Shown: positions 24,727 to 33,445, numbered from the stretch's first letter. The stretch is DNA of 64,000 nucleotides from Actinomadura opuntiae (GCF_030283205.1 NZ_JASNWF010000019.1:178299-242298); one strand, 5' to 3'. The notes: generated from the sequence alone by a model not told the origin. Numbers and translations: made by a program.

Positions 24727-25650
24727 TCAGAGCTTCTTGCGCCAGACCTGCCCGTGCACCACGTCGCCGAAGCGCGCGACCGGCGGCTCCTCCTCTTCCA
24801 GGACGAACCCGGCCCGCTCGTAGATGCGGTGCGCCGGACGCTGCAGCGCCGTCGTCCACAGCATGATCTCGCGGTATCCGACCTCGGTGGCGAACCGCAC
24901 GCACGCGTCGACCAGCGCCGCGCCGACGCCCATGCCCCGCGTGCCGGGCTCGACGTGCAGCAGGCGCAGCTGGGCGACGTCGTCCTCGCGCCGGACGCAG
25001 AAGACCGCGCCCACCCGGTCGCCCCCTGCTTCGGCGATCCACGCGCTCTCCCGCTCGGGGTCGTGGTCCTCGACGTAGCCGGCGACGACCCGGGCGACGA
25101 GCGCCTCGTAGGTGCGGTCCCAGCCGCACTCCTCGGCGTAGAGGGCGCCGTTGCGCTCCACCACCCAGCCGAGGTCGCCGGGGGCGAGCGGGCGCAGGAC
25201 GACGCCGTCCGCGCGGGCGCGGTCGCCGAGGATGCCCTGGACGGTGCGCATCGCCGACAGCAGGCGCCGCCGCTCGTCCTCCGACAGGCCGTCGAGCAGC
25301 GCGCCGATCTCGGCGCTGGACCGCTCGTCCAGCATCGCCTGCACCTCGCGGCCCCGCGCGGTGAGCCGGACGACCTGCCGCCGGGCGTCGCCGGGGGCGC
25401 GCTCGCGGACCACCAGGCCGTCGTTCTCGAAGCGGGTCAGCATCCGGCTGAGGTAGCCGGGGTCGAGGTCGAGGGTGCGGCGCAGCGCCAGCACCTCGGT
25501 GTCCTCGCGCTGCGCCAGCTCGAAGATCACCCGGGCCTCGGTCAGGGAGTAGGGCGAGCGCACCAGCCCCTCGCCGAGCACCCCGATCACCCCGGTGTAG
25601 AACCGGTTGAAGCCGCGGACCGTACCGACCTCCGCCGCGGACGCCGCCAT
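24727..25650 (-). CDS. MarR-type regulator fused to GNAT acetyltransferase
   Basis: 307 residues. Residues about 10-145 form a winged-helix MarR domain (LRRTLDLDPGYLSRMLTRFE recognition helix, RRQVVRLT wing). Residues about 155-307 form a GNAT domain with the acetyl-CoA loop VEPGTRGMGVGAALV. This helix-turn-helix/GNAT architecture is known in bacteria and may couple acetylation to gene control. The ATG at 25650 follows GGGAGGTGG. A start 10 codons upstream (25680) would overlap the palindrome and is less likely. Confidence 0.92.
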   Translation of the reverse strand: MAASAAEVGTVRGFNRFYTGVIGVLGEGLVRSPYSLTEARVIFELAQREDTEVLALRRTLDLDPGYLSRMLTRFENDGLVVRERAPGDARRQVVRLTARGREVQAMLDERSSAEIGALLDGLSEDERRRLLSAMRTVQGILGDRARADGVVLRPLAPGDLGWVVERNGALYAEECGWDRTYEALVARVVAGYVEDHDPERESAWIAEAGGDRVGAVFCVRREDDVAQLRLLHVEPGTRGMGVGAALVDACVRFATEVGYREIMLWTTALQRPAHRIYERAGFVLEEEEPPVARFGDVVHGQVWRKKL

Positions 25651-25663
25651 CGCGCCACCTCCC

Positions 25664-25684
25664 ACGTTTGACTGAGTCAAACGT
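25664..25684. promoter_or_regulatory. Long perfect palindrome at the start of the MarR-GNAT gene
   Basis: The ten-base arms ACGTTTGACT and AGTCAAACGT flank a single central G. The site ends 14 bases from the start codon and contains TTGACT, so a bound dimer would cover promoter or ribosome binding site. MarR proteins usually repress their own gene through such sites. Confidence 0.75.
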
Positions 25685-25741
25685 TACTCCGCGCGGGCCC
25701 GATGATCCAGTCCTCGCGAAAACGTGGAGGCGGGGAGGGGG

Positions 25742-26092
25742 TCAGGCGCGGGTGGAGTCGGCGCCGGACGGCTCGGGCTCCGCCGCCCCGGCGGGCCGCA
25801 GCCGGCGGGCCTCGCCCACGACCTTGCGCTCGACCCAGAACGTCATCAGCGGCACGACGCCGCCGAGCACGATGATCACCATCCTGCTCAGCGGCCAGTC
25901 CGCCCGCCGCCACAGGTCGTAGGCGGCGACCAGGTAGACCATGTAGACCAGTCCGTGGACGGGCGCCACGATGCCCGCCATCGCGGGCATGTCGGTCGGA
26001 CCGTACTTCAGGATCATGCCGACCACCAGCAGCACCAGCAGGCTGCCGACGATCAGGGCCAGGATCCGGTACCGGGTCACCGCGCCTTCCAC
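25742..26092 (-). CDS. DUF3817 family membrane protein
   Basis: 116 residues with three hydrophobic segments, matching the actinobacterial DUF3817 pattern: an early helix, PAMAGIVAPVHGLVYMVYLV with the conserved His, and GGVVPLMTFWVERKV at the end of the core. The tail is Pro/Glu-rich. Function unknown. It follows another small membrane protein gene by 92 bases on the same strand. Confidence 0.85.
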   Translation of the reverse strand: MEGAVTRYRILALIVGSLLVLLVVGMILKYGPTDMPAMAGIVAPVHGLVYMVYLVAAYDLWRRADWPLSRMVIIVLGGVVPLMTFWVERKVVGEARRLRPAGAAEPEPSGADSTRA

Positions 26093-26184
26093 AGTTCACA
26101 CCTTTCCTCGCCGGCCGCTCGGAGCGGCCGCGCACATCGGACGGCCCCGCGTCGGCCGCGGCGCGCCCGCCGGGCGGCGCGGGG

Positions 26185-26541
26185 TCAGCCGCGCCGGTCG
26201 GTCTGGGAGTTGAGCCGCGCGAGGTAGCGGTTGTAGGCCGCGAGCGCGGGGTCCTCCTCCTCCTGCTGCCGGATGATCTCGCGCTTGACCGCGGCCTCGG
26301 CCGGCTCCTCGATCACCTTGGGCGCCGGGGCCACGCCGGCCTTCTCGTCGCGGATCATCTTGACCCACATCACGATCACGAAGATCGCGAAGATCGGCCA
26401 TTCGAAGGTGTACGCCCAGCTGCGGTCGTTTCCGGCCTGGGCGCGGTCGTACTGCCACCAGCCGAAGCCGATGAAGGCGCCGCACAGCAGGACCGCGATC
26501 GCATGCAGTCCGAGCCAGCCGGGGGTGAGGAACCGTCGCAC
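26185..26541 (-). CDS. Small two-helix membrane protein, function unknown
   Basis: 118 residues: GLHAIAVLLCGAFIGFGWWQ (helix 1), a short loop, YTFEWPIFAIFVIVMWVKMI (helix 2), then a charged cytoplasmic tail rich in Glu and Lys. The N-terminal FLTPGWLGLH resembles the first helix of SURF1-like proteins, but the rest does not. GTG 26541 lies seven bases after TACGCT and lacks a ribosome binding site, pointing to a leaderless message. Probably functionally linked to the DUF3817 gene downstream. Confidence 0.75.
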   Translation of the reverse strand: MRRFLTPGWLGLHAIAVLLCGAFIGFGWWQYDRAQAGNDRSWAYTFEWPIFAIFVIVMWVKMIRDEKAGVAPAPKVIEEPAEAAVKREIIRQQEEEDPALAAYNRYLARLNSQTDRRG

Positions 26542-26611
26542 GTCATCGAGCGTACCCCCGGTCCCGCGCGGGCCGCGCACATCCCCCGGGTGGCCGGGGG
26601 CGCGGCGGCGG

Positions 26612-27922
26612 TCACCGCGACCGCCCAGGTCGGCGGGATGCGGACGCGGCGTCCGGGAGCGGCGGCCCGGTGTAGACGGCGCGGGGGCGCAGCGGGTGCG
26701 CGTTGCCGTACTCCTCCAGGGCGTGCGCGATCCATCCGGCGGTGCGCGCGATCGCGAACACCGCCTCGCCCGCGCCCGGGACGAACCCGGCGACCGCGCC
26801 GAGCACCGCGACCGCGAAGTCGATGTTCGCGGAGGGCAGCCGGCGGCGGGCCGTCTCGTCCAGGACGGCCTCGGCGGCGGCGAGCCGGGGGTGGTCGGGG
26901 GCCGCAGCCTGGACCAGGTCGAGCAGCAGCGTCGCGCGACCGTCGCCCGACTTGTAGACCACGTGGCCGAAGCCGGGGATGCGCTCGCCTGCGCGCAGCC
27001 GTCCGCCGATCACCTGGGCGGCCGACGCCGGGTCGTCGACCTCGGCGAGCAGGCGCTCCGCGCCGTAGGACGCGCCGCCGTGCAGCGGCCCGCTCAGCAC
27101 CCCGAGCCCCGACGCGACGACGGCGTACGGGTCGGCGCGCACCGACGCGGCCACCCGCGCCGCCAGCGTCGAGGCGGCCAGCTCGTGGTCGGCCAGCAGG
27201 ATCAGCGCCGCCTCCAGCGCCCGCAGCGTCCCCGCCTCGGGCGAACGCGGGCACAGCCTCCCCCACAACCGCCCGGCCACCCCCTCCTCGTTGAGTTGCG
27301 GCGAGTTGTTGTTATGGGAGCGCTCCAAAGGACGACTCGCCGCAAGTGAACGGTCGTTCGCGGGCGGGAGGGCCTCGACGAGCCCGGCGATGAGCGCGCG
27401 GGCGGTGCCGGCGACGCCGTCCGGGTCGAGGTGGTGGCGGATCGGGTCCGCGGCGGCGAGCGCGGTGACGACCAGCTGGAGGCGGTCGAGCGGGAGCAGC
27501 TCCTCGGGCAGGCCGGACTGCGCGGCGACGGCCGCCGCGACGCCCTCGTCCCGCGCCCGCCAGGGCTCCCCGCCGGCGCCGTCGCGACCCGTCCAGAGCC
27601 AGCCGGCGACGTCCTCGAAGGTGCCGCGCTCGGCCAGGCCGAGGACGTCGCGTCCCCGATAGTAGGGCCGGTCGGCGCCCAGCGCGGTGATCGCGGACTC
27701 GATCGCCAGCTCCCCCGGGCCGGGCCCCCGGCGGGGCTTGCCGCGCCGGGCCAGCTCCTCCACCTGCGCGGCGTCGAAAAGGCTGCGCCTGCCGTCCGGC
27801 GCGTGCCGCCGGCGCAGCACACCGCGGCTGACGTAGGCGTACAACGTGGCGGGCTTCACACCGAGCCGCTCGGCGGCGGCCGCCGCGTCGATCCACCCGG
27901 CCACCTGGTCGCTCTCACCCAT
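26612..27922 (-). CDS. Citrate synthase with N-terminal DNA-binding-type HTH domain
   Basis: 436 residues. The first 70 form a MerR/excisionase-like helix-turn-helix (AAAERLGVKPATLYAYVSRG). The rest is a citrate-synthase fold with the catalytic set: His in GPLHGGAS, His in GFGHVVYKSGDGR and Asp in SANIDFAV. An asparagine-rich insertion (PLERSHNNNSPQLNEE region, nt 27290-27360) interrupts a helix-rich part. ATG 27922 has AGGTGGAG close upstream; an upstream TTG (27952) would run through the operator-like repeats. It is divergent from an HMGL-family synthase. It may be a 2-methylcitrate or citrate synthase, and the HTH may bind DNA. Confidence 0.85.
   Translation of the reverse strand: MGESDQVAGWIDAAAAAERLGVKPATLYAYVSRGVLRRRHAPDGRRSLFDAAQVEELARRGKPRRGPGPGELAIESAITALGADRPYYRGRDVLGLAERGTFEDVAGWLWTGRDGAGGEPWRARDEGVAAAVAAQSGLPEELLPLDRLQLVVTALAAADPIRHHLDPDGVAGTARALIAGLVEALPPANDRSLAASRPLERSHNNNSPQLNEEGVAGRLWGRLCPRSPEAGTLRALEAALILLADHELAASTLAARVAASVRADPYAVVASGLGVLSGPLHGGASYGAERLLAEVDDPASAAQVIGGRLRAGERIPGFGHVVYKSGDGRATLLLDLVQAAAPDHPRLAAAEAVLDETARRRLPSANIDFAVAVLGAVAGFVPGAGEAVFAIARTAGWIAHALEEYGNAHPLRPRAVYTGPPLPDAASASRRPGRSR
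27296..27345. repeat. Nested palindrome with CebR-like core inside the citrate synthase gene
   Basis: Outer arms TTGCGGCGAGTTGT (27296-27309) and ACGACTCGCCGCAA (27332-27345) pair at 13 of 14 positions. Between them, at 27315-27328, is TGGGAGCGCTCCAA, matching 13 of 14 bases of the Streptomyces CebR operator TGGGAGCGCTCCCA. The stretch is AT-richer than its surroundings and encodes the odd insertion. Confidence 0.6.
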
Positions 27923-27938
27923 CTCCACCTCGCCGACA

Positions 27939-27958
27939 TTGATTTTCGTCAATATTGA
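27939..27958. promoter_or_regulatory. Operator-like repeats between divergent synthase genes
   Basis: The site is ATTGA-N5-TCAATATTGA, three copies of one half-site in an AT-rich island within a 67-base divergent gap; TCAATATTGA (27949-27958) is itself a perfect palindrome. Either gene could be controlled from here. Confidence 0.55.
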
Positions 27959-27989
27959 TACATATGGATCCGACTGTCAATCTGAGGGC

Positions 27990-29216
27990 ATGCCACAGAT
28001 TCACTTCCTCGACGTCACCAACCGCGACGGCGTGCAGACGGCCCGGACCGGGCTCTCGAAGTTCGGCAAGACGATGGTGAACTTCTATCTGGGGCGGCTC
28101 GGCGTCGCGCAGTCCGAGATCGGCTTCCCGTTCCTGTTCCACGAGGTCCCCTACGTCCGGGCGCAGATCGCGCTGGCGGAGGCGGGCGCGTTCGGCGACC
28201 TGCGACTGTCGGGATGGTGCCGGGGCGTGCCGCAGGACGTGGAGAAGGCCGTCGAGGTCCGCGCCGGCGGCAAGGGCCTCGCGCACTACAACCTGTCCAT
28301 CTCCACGTCCGACTACATGCTCGCTAACAAGTTCCGCGGGAAACTCGACCGCGACGCCGTCATCCGCGAGATGACCGCGGCCGTCCGCACGGCCAAGGCG
28401 GGCGGCGCGCAGACCGTCGGCGTCAACGCCGAGGACGGCTCCCGCACCGACGACGGCTTCCTCACCGAATTCGCCCTCGCCGCCAAGGAGGCGGGCGCCG
28501 ACCGCGTCCGCTACTGCGACACCATCGGCGGCGACACCCCCGACCGCATCCGCGAGCGCTTCGCCAAGCTCGCCTCCGCCGTCGGCATGCCGGTCGAGAC
28601 GCACTGCCACAACGACCTCGGCCTCGCCGTCGCCAACTCCATCCACGGCGCGCTCGGCGACCTGCAGGCCGGCCAGGACGCCTGGATCAACACCTGCGTC
28701 AACGGCATCGGCGAACGCTCCGGCAACGCCGACCTGCTGTCGACTATCCTCGCCTTCCGGCACGCCTTCGACCCGCAGGTGCACGGCTCCGAGATCGGCG
28801 ACCCGCTGGACCTGTCCTGGGCGCGCCGCTTCGCACTATGGGCGAGCTACGCCTTCGGCCAGCCGCTCCCCTACAACCAGGTCGGCGTCGGACGGAACGC
28901 CTTCGCCCACGAATCGGGCATCCACGCCGACGGCGCGCTGAAGGACCACGGCAACTACGAGCTGTACGACGAGGAGACCCTCGGCCCGTTCCCCGACGAC
29001 TGGCACGCCCGCCGGGGCCGCGTCGTCCTGACCGGCGAGTACGGTGGCAAGGCCGGATTCCGGCACGTCATGGAGGGCTTGGGCGTCGAGCCCGCCGACG
29101 AGGAGCTGTCGTTCAAGCTCGTCCAGCTCTGCAACGCCCAGACGGGCCGCCCCCTCACCGACGACGAACTCAGCCTGATAGCGCAATACCCCCGCGAACT
29201 CGCCCTGCTGTTTTGA
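27990..29216 (+). CDS. HMGL-family synthase, homocitrate/Re-citrate-synthase-like
   Basis: 408-residue TIM-barrel acyl-transferring enzyme of the isopropylmalate/homocitrate synthase group. Landmarks: FLDVTNRDGVQT with the catalytic Arg/Asp, THCHNDLGLAVANS with metal-binding His-x-His, and GIGERSGNADL. HESGIHADG follows near the C-terminus. DVTNRDGVQT differs from the DTTLRDGEQ of LeuA and no LeuA regulatory domain is present. The family subgroup includes Re-citrate synthases, but I cannot settle the substrate. ATG 27990 has GAGGG unusually close. Confidence 0.8.
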   Translation: MPQIHFLDVTNRDGVQTARTGLSKFGKTMVNFYLGRLGVAQSEIGFPFLFHEVPYVRAQIALAEAGAFGDLRLSGWCRGVPQDVEKAVEVRAGGKGLAHYNLSISTSDYMLANKFRGKLDRDAVIREMTAAVRTAKAGGAQTVGVNAEDGSRTDDGFLTEFALAAKEAGADRVRYCDTIGGDTPDRIRERFAKLASAVGMPVETHCHNDLGLAVANSIHGALGDLQAGQDAWINTCVNGIGERSGNADLLSTILAFRHAFDPQVHGSEIGDPLDLSWARRFALWASYAFGQPLPYNQVGVGRNAFAHESGIHADGALKDHGNYELYDEETLGPFPDDWHARRGRVVLTGEYGGKAGFRHVMEGLGVEPADEELSFKLVQLCNAQTGRPLTDDELSLIAQYPRELALLF

Positions 29217-29217
29217 C

Positions 29218-29237
29218 CCAGGGGGGCGACCCCCTGG
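29218..29237 (+). terminator. Hairpin after the HMGL-family synthase gene
   Basis: CCAGGGGG-N4-CCCCCTGG, a perfect eight-base-pair stem starting two bases after the stop codon. Confidence 0.6.
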
Positions 29238-29251
29238 AACCCCCGTCAACG

Positions 29252-29355
29252 GTTGACAGGCTGTTTCCCGCTCCGCTGGCGCTCCGCGGGAAACAGCCTG
29301 TCAACTGGCGGGCAGGCCCGCTCCGCTCGCTGCGCTCGCTCCGCGTGCCTGCCCG
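29252..29355. repeat. Two successive inverted repeats, intergenic palindromic element
   Basis: A perfect 20-base inverted repeat (29252-29271 with 29286-29305, core arm GACAGGCTGTTTCCCGC) with a 14-base loop. It is followed by CGGGCAGGC (29309-29317) pairing with GCCTGCCCG (29347-29355). The loop of the second is a run of GCTCCGCTCGCTGCGCTCG type. No coding frame is evident. It looks like a mobile palindromic intergenic repeat rather than a simple terminator. Confidence 0.7.
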
Positions 29356-29417
29356 TGAACTGTGGCTGTGGTGCGAACCCGCGCGGATTGTCGGCGTGGG
29401 ACCCTATGTTCTGCGGC

Positions 29418-30800
29418 ATGGCGAGCGGTGCTGCGGCGACACAGGCGTACTCCTACACGCGTCCCTCCGGGCTGGACGGCGGGCTTCTCGGGCTCTCGAC
29501 GTCCGGAGGCACGACGAGCACGGGGCCGCGGGCCCATCCGCACTTCTTCAGCGGGGTGCTCACCCAGGCGGCGCCGGCCGCGGCGGCGCTGATCGCGCTG
29601 GCCGACGTGGCGCGGACCCGCTACTTCCAGCCGCGTCCCACGGGATTCCGCGACCCGGTCGTCACCTGCAACGGCGACCGGCTGCGGATGGAGTCGTTCT
29701 CGGCGTGCGGCGGCGTGTACGCGCGCCTCGACGTGCTGGAACCGGCGCTGGACGGTGACGTGCTCGAGCGCGGCACCACCAACGTGGACGTCAACGGCCC
29801 GCTTCGGGAGGCGCTCGCGCGCGTCGGCGGCTCGGACCCGCTGCACCTGGCGGTCGGCGCCGACGAGCTGGCGGTCACCACGCTGGACGGCGCGGTGGTG
29901 GAGAAGAAGGTGCCGCTGCCCGAACGGTGGCTGCGCGGGTTCGCCGAGGTCCAGGTCATCACGGCCGGGTTCGACCCGCGGGCCGAGCTGAAGGGCCCGG
30001 ACGCCGTGCGGTTCCTGCGGTCGCTGCCGGGCCGGCAGCGCGGGGCGCTGTGGGCGGTGCCGGCCGGGCGGACGCTGCGGATGACGTCGCGGCCCGTGCC
30101 CGGGGCGGTGTGCCTGGCGGGGCCGGACCGGCTGCGGACCATGCTCCCCCTGCTGCGGTTCGCCCGCGCGTTGCGCGCGTACGGGCCGTCCGTCACCGCG
30201 GCGAGCGGGCCGGTCGCGAGCGTGTGGGAGCTGGAGCTGCCCGGGATGCGGTACGTCCTGACGCTGTCGCCCGAGCATGCGCGCGGCTTCTCCGGAGAGG
30301 GCGCGGTCCTCGACGCCCTGGCGACCGACGAGGCCGCCGGAGACGCCGACCTGGTCGGCGCGCTGCTGTCGTTCGAGCCGCGCGTGGACCCGGACCTGCT
30401 GTCCGAGCGGTCCGGCCTGCCCCTGGAACGGACGAGGGCGGCGCTGACGCAGCTCGGCACGTCCGGACGCGTCGGCTTCGACACCGCCGAGGCCGCGTTC
30501 TTCCACCGCGAGCTGCCCTACGACGCGGCGCGCGTGGCGGCGCTCAACCCGCGCCTGCGGTCGGCGCGGGCGCTGGTCGAGACCGGCGCCGTCCGGTTCA
30601 CCGGCGACGGCACGGCGGTCGTCACGACCGACGGCGGCGAGCGCCATGTCCGGTTCGAGGGGGAACGGGTCACCTGCACGTGCCCGTGGTGGTTCGATCA
30701 CCGGGGCGAGCGCGGCCCGTGCAAGCACGTCCTCGCGGCGACGATCGTCCGGCGCGACGGCGAGGCGGTCGCCGCGCTGGACGCGGAGGCCGCGCGATGA
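29418..30800 (+). CDS. SWIM zinc-finger protein
   Basis: 460 residues. The C-terminus carries the SWIM zinc pattern CTC...GPCKHVLAA (CxC-Xn-CxH). The preceding 400 residues have no catalytic motif; an opening AYSYTRPSGL and a body of alpha/beta segments are typical of actinobacterial SWIM proteins. TATGTT ends seven bases before ATG 29418, suggesting a leaderless message; longer in-frame starts would run into the palindromic element. The stop overlaps the next start (ATGA). SWIM domains bind DNA or proteins; the role here is unknown. Confidence 0.85.
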   Translation: MASGAAATQAYSYTRPSGLDGGLLGLSTSGGTTSTGPRAHPHFFSGVLTQAAPAAAALIALADVARTRYFQPRPTGFRDPVVTCNGDRLRMESFSACGGVYARLDVLEPALDGDVLERGTTNVDVNGPLREALARVGGSDPLHLAVGADELAVTTLDGAVVEKKVPLPERWLRGFAEVQVITAGFDPRAELKGPDAVRFLRSLPGRQRGALWAVPAGRTLRMTSRPVPGAVCLAGPDRLRTMLPLLRFARALRAYGPSVTAASGPVASVWELELPGMRYVLTLSPEHARGFSGEGAVLDALATDEAAGDADLVGALLSFEPRVDPDLLSERSGLPLERTRAALTQLGTSGRVGFDTAEAAFFHRELPYDAARVAALNPRLRSARALVETGAVRFTGDGTAVVTTDGGERHVRFEGERVTCTCPWWFDHRGERGPCKHVLAATIVRRDGEAVAALDAEAAR

Positions 30801-33445
30801 GCTGGGACGAGGTCCGCGACGCGATCGACGCCAAGGACGCCGGCCGGGTGATGGTGCTGGTCTCCAAGCTGGACGCGGCGGGACGCAAGCAGGTCGCCGA
30901 CCGGCTCCCCGGCAGGCTCAAGGAGATGCGCGACGCGGCCCAGTGGGGGGAGCTGGAAAGGGGCTACCACCAGCCGCTGATGCTGGCGGGCGCGGCCACG
31001 ATCAGCGGGGCCGCCGCCGCGGCGGCGTGGCTGTGCCGCCGCGAGTTCGACTCGTGGTGGCTGCGCTCCCAGGGCCCTCAGCTGCGCCGGGACCTGGACG
31101 CGGTCACCGCCCACCGGCCGGCGGAGTGGCGGGCGGACGTCGGCCGCCGCATCGCCGAGCGCATCCGGGTGACCGACTTCGCGGAGGAGGCGCTGCCGCG
31201 CTGGCACATGGCGGCGGGCCTCACCCTGTCGGCGGGCGCCGAACCCCCGGCGGCGGACGCCTTCGTGGTGATGTGGGTGAGCGGCGGCGCGGACATCGGC
31301 GCGCTCGCCGACGACCCGTTCCTGGACGCGCTCGTCCCCCGGCTGTTCGAGGCGGACGGCGTCGGCGCGGCGCTCGCGTTCGACCGGAGCAGCGCGCAGT
31401 GGACCCGGGACCGCGGGACCTGGGCCGGCGCGCTGGCCGAGCTGGCCGCCTCGGGACGGATCGCCCGCGACACGCTGCTCGACGGCTGCGTCCGACGCTT
31501 CCTGCGCGGCGGGACACCGCACGAACTGCGCTGGTTCGTGCAGTTGCACGAGCTCCTGGAACCCACGGACGACGAGGTCGCCGCGCGCGTGCGCGACTAC
31601 GCCCGGCTGCTGCCGTCCGCGCCGTCGACGGTCGCGGACCTGGCGCTACGGGCCGTCCGCAGGGCCGACGAGCTGGAGCGGGTCGACGAGCCGCTGTTCG
31701 AGGAGGCCGCCGGCGCGGTGCTGTTCCGGCCGGAGAACAAGCTGGTCCGGGCCGGCCTGATCTGGGCGGACCGGACGGCGCGCAAGCGCGGCCGGGTCGA
31801 CGCCGCGCTCCGCGCCGTCACCGCCGTCTTCACCTCCGACGTGCTCGACCTGCGGGAACGCGCCATCAAGATCGCCGTCAAGCATGGGGGCGGGGCGTCC
31901 GCCGAGACCGGCGGACAGATCCGCGACGCCGCCGCCGGGCTCCCGGACGCGCCCCGCGCCGCGATCGCCGCCGCGTTCGGCGAGGTGGAGTCCAGCACCC
32001 CGGTGGTGCTCGGGCCGCCGCCGTTCGTCCCGCGCGAGATGCCCGCGCCGATCGGCTCCCTGTCCGAGCTGGCCGACGAGTTCGACGTCCTGCTGCGCAC
32101 CGAGCACCCGGACGGGATCGCGGTCGAACGCTTCCTGGCCGCGCTCGTGGAGTTCGCCTACGAGGACATCGACGCCGTCCGGAACGCCATGCGACCCGCC
32201 GTGAGCGTGATGCCATGGCTGGCGAATCCGGACGTAAAGATGGGCAACCACCACGAGAACGACTGGACGCTGCTCGCCGTCCGCTGCCTCCTCATCCCGA
32301 AGTCGACCGGCGGGCTGATCAACGCGCTCGCCGCGTTCGTCAAGGGCTGGACGCGCAAGGGCGAGACCGTCTTCGACCCGCAGATGGACCGGTTCCTCGC
32401 CCTGCGCGGCCGGGAGATCGCCGCCGCCGTGGGCAAGGCGCCGGTGCTGCTGGCGACGCCGACCGCGGCCTCCGGTCACCTCGACCCGGACGTGCTCGTC
32501 GGACGGCTCGAACGGCTGGAGGCGGCGGGCGCAGAACCGGGGCGGGCGGAACTGGCGCAGGCGATGCTCCGCGTCCCCCGGGAGATCGACCCGGACGTCG
32601 TCTCCCGCGCGAAGGGCCTGACGTCCAAGGCCGGGCAGGCGATGGCCGCTTGGCTCGCCGAGGGCCCGCCGGCCGACCCGGACGTCCGGTGCGAGGTCCT
32701 CGCGGAGCCGGCCGCGACCCTCGGCGACCGCACGCTCCGCCTCCCGTCCCGCGTCCTGTCCACCGTCGCGATGCCCGGTGACGGCGACGTCGCGCGCCTG
32801 TGCGCCTTCCCCGAAGAGGGCTGGCGCGACTTCGGGGGGCCGAAGTACTCCCCGTCCTTCGCCCGGTGGCCGGGGATCACACCGTCCCACCGGGAGATCG
32901 CCGCCGCGCATCTCGTCCCGTACCAGTCGACCTTGACCGACGAGAACTGGCTACAGGGCCCGACGATGCTCGCCCTCGCCGAGGCCGACGGGCCGGCCGG
33001 CGCCGCCACCGGCACGCTGCTCGCCCTCACCCTGGCCAACCGGCACGAACGCCACCGCGCCGACGCCGTGGACGCCCTGCTCACGCTGAGCGCGCGCGGC
33101 GTCCTGCCCGCCGCCGAGACCGGTGTCGCCGCCGGCAGGCTCGCCGCCTTCGGCCGGATCAGGCTCGGCCGGGTCGTGAAGGCGCTCGGCGCCGCCGCCG
33201 ACGCGGGCGCGCAGGCGGACGTGTGGGCGGTGATCGCCGCCGCGCTCCCCGAGGCGCTGCCCGCGCCGGGCGGGCGCGCCCCGACCGGCCTGCCCGACCT
33301 GCTCGCCCTCGGCACCCGCACGGCCGAGGTGGTCGGTGCGCGCGGCGCGATCCCGGCGCTGGAGGCGGTCGCCGGACGCGGCGGGTCCAGCCGGCTCGTG
33401 AAGGAGGCGGCCCGGCTGCGCCGGACCCTCACGGGCGCAACCTGA
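30797..33445 (+). CDS. DUF6493-like protein coupled to the SWIM protein
   Basis: 882 residues, start ATG overlapping the SWIM stop. The N-terminus (WDEVRDAIDAKDAGRVMVLV, then GAATISGAAAAAAWL) resembles the DUF6493 family that accompanies SWIM genes in actinomycetes; I assign the family by memory of that pattern. The rest is a long run of helical repeats suggesting a scaffold. No enzyme motif, signal peptide or membrane segment. The two proteins probably work as a complex. Confidence 0.75.
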   Translation: MSWDEVRDAIDAKDAGRVMVLVSKLDAAGRKQVADRLPGRLKEMRDAAQWGELERGYHQPLMLAGAATISGAAAAAAWLCRREFDSWWLRSQGPQLRRDLDAVTAHRPAEWRADVGRRIAERIRVTDFAEEALPRWHMAAGLTLSAGAEPPAADAFVVMWVSGGADIGALADDPFLDALVPRLFEADGVGAALAFDRSSAQWTRDRGTWAGALAELAASGRIARDTLLDGCVRRFLRGGTPHELRWFVQLHELLEPTDDEVAARVRDYARLLPSAPSTVADLALRAVRRADELERVDEPLFEEAAGAVLFRPENKLVRAGLIWADRTARKRGRVDAALRAVTAVFTSDVLDLRERAIKIAVKHGGGASAETGGQIRDAAAGLPDAPRAAIAAAFGEVESSTPVVLGPPPFVPREMPAPIGSLSELADEFDVLLRTEHPDGIAVERFLAALVEFAYEDIDAVRNAMRPAVSVMPWLANPDVKMGNHHENDWTLLAVRCLLIPKSTGGLINALAAFVKGWTRKGETVFDPQMDRFLALRGREIAAAVGKAPVLLATPTAASGHLDPDVLVGRLERLEAAGAEPGRAELAQAMLRVPREIDPDVVSRAKGLTSKAGQAMAAWLAEGPPADPDVRCEVLAEPAATLGDRTLRLPSRVLSTVAMPGDGDVARLCAFPEEGWRDFGGPKYSPSFARWPGITPSHREIAAAHLVPYQSTLTDENWLQGPTMLALAEADGPAGAATGTLLALTLANRHERHRADAVDALLTLSARGVLPAAETGVAAGRLAAFGRIRLGRVVKALGAAADAGAQADVWAVIAAALPEALPAPGGRAPTGLPDLLALGTRTAEVVGARGAIPALEAVAGRGGSSRLVKEAARLRRTLTGAT

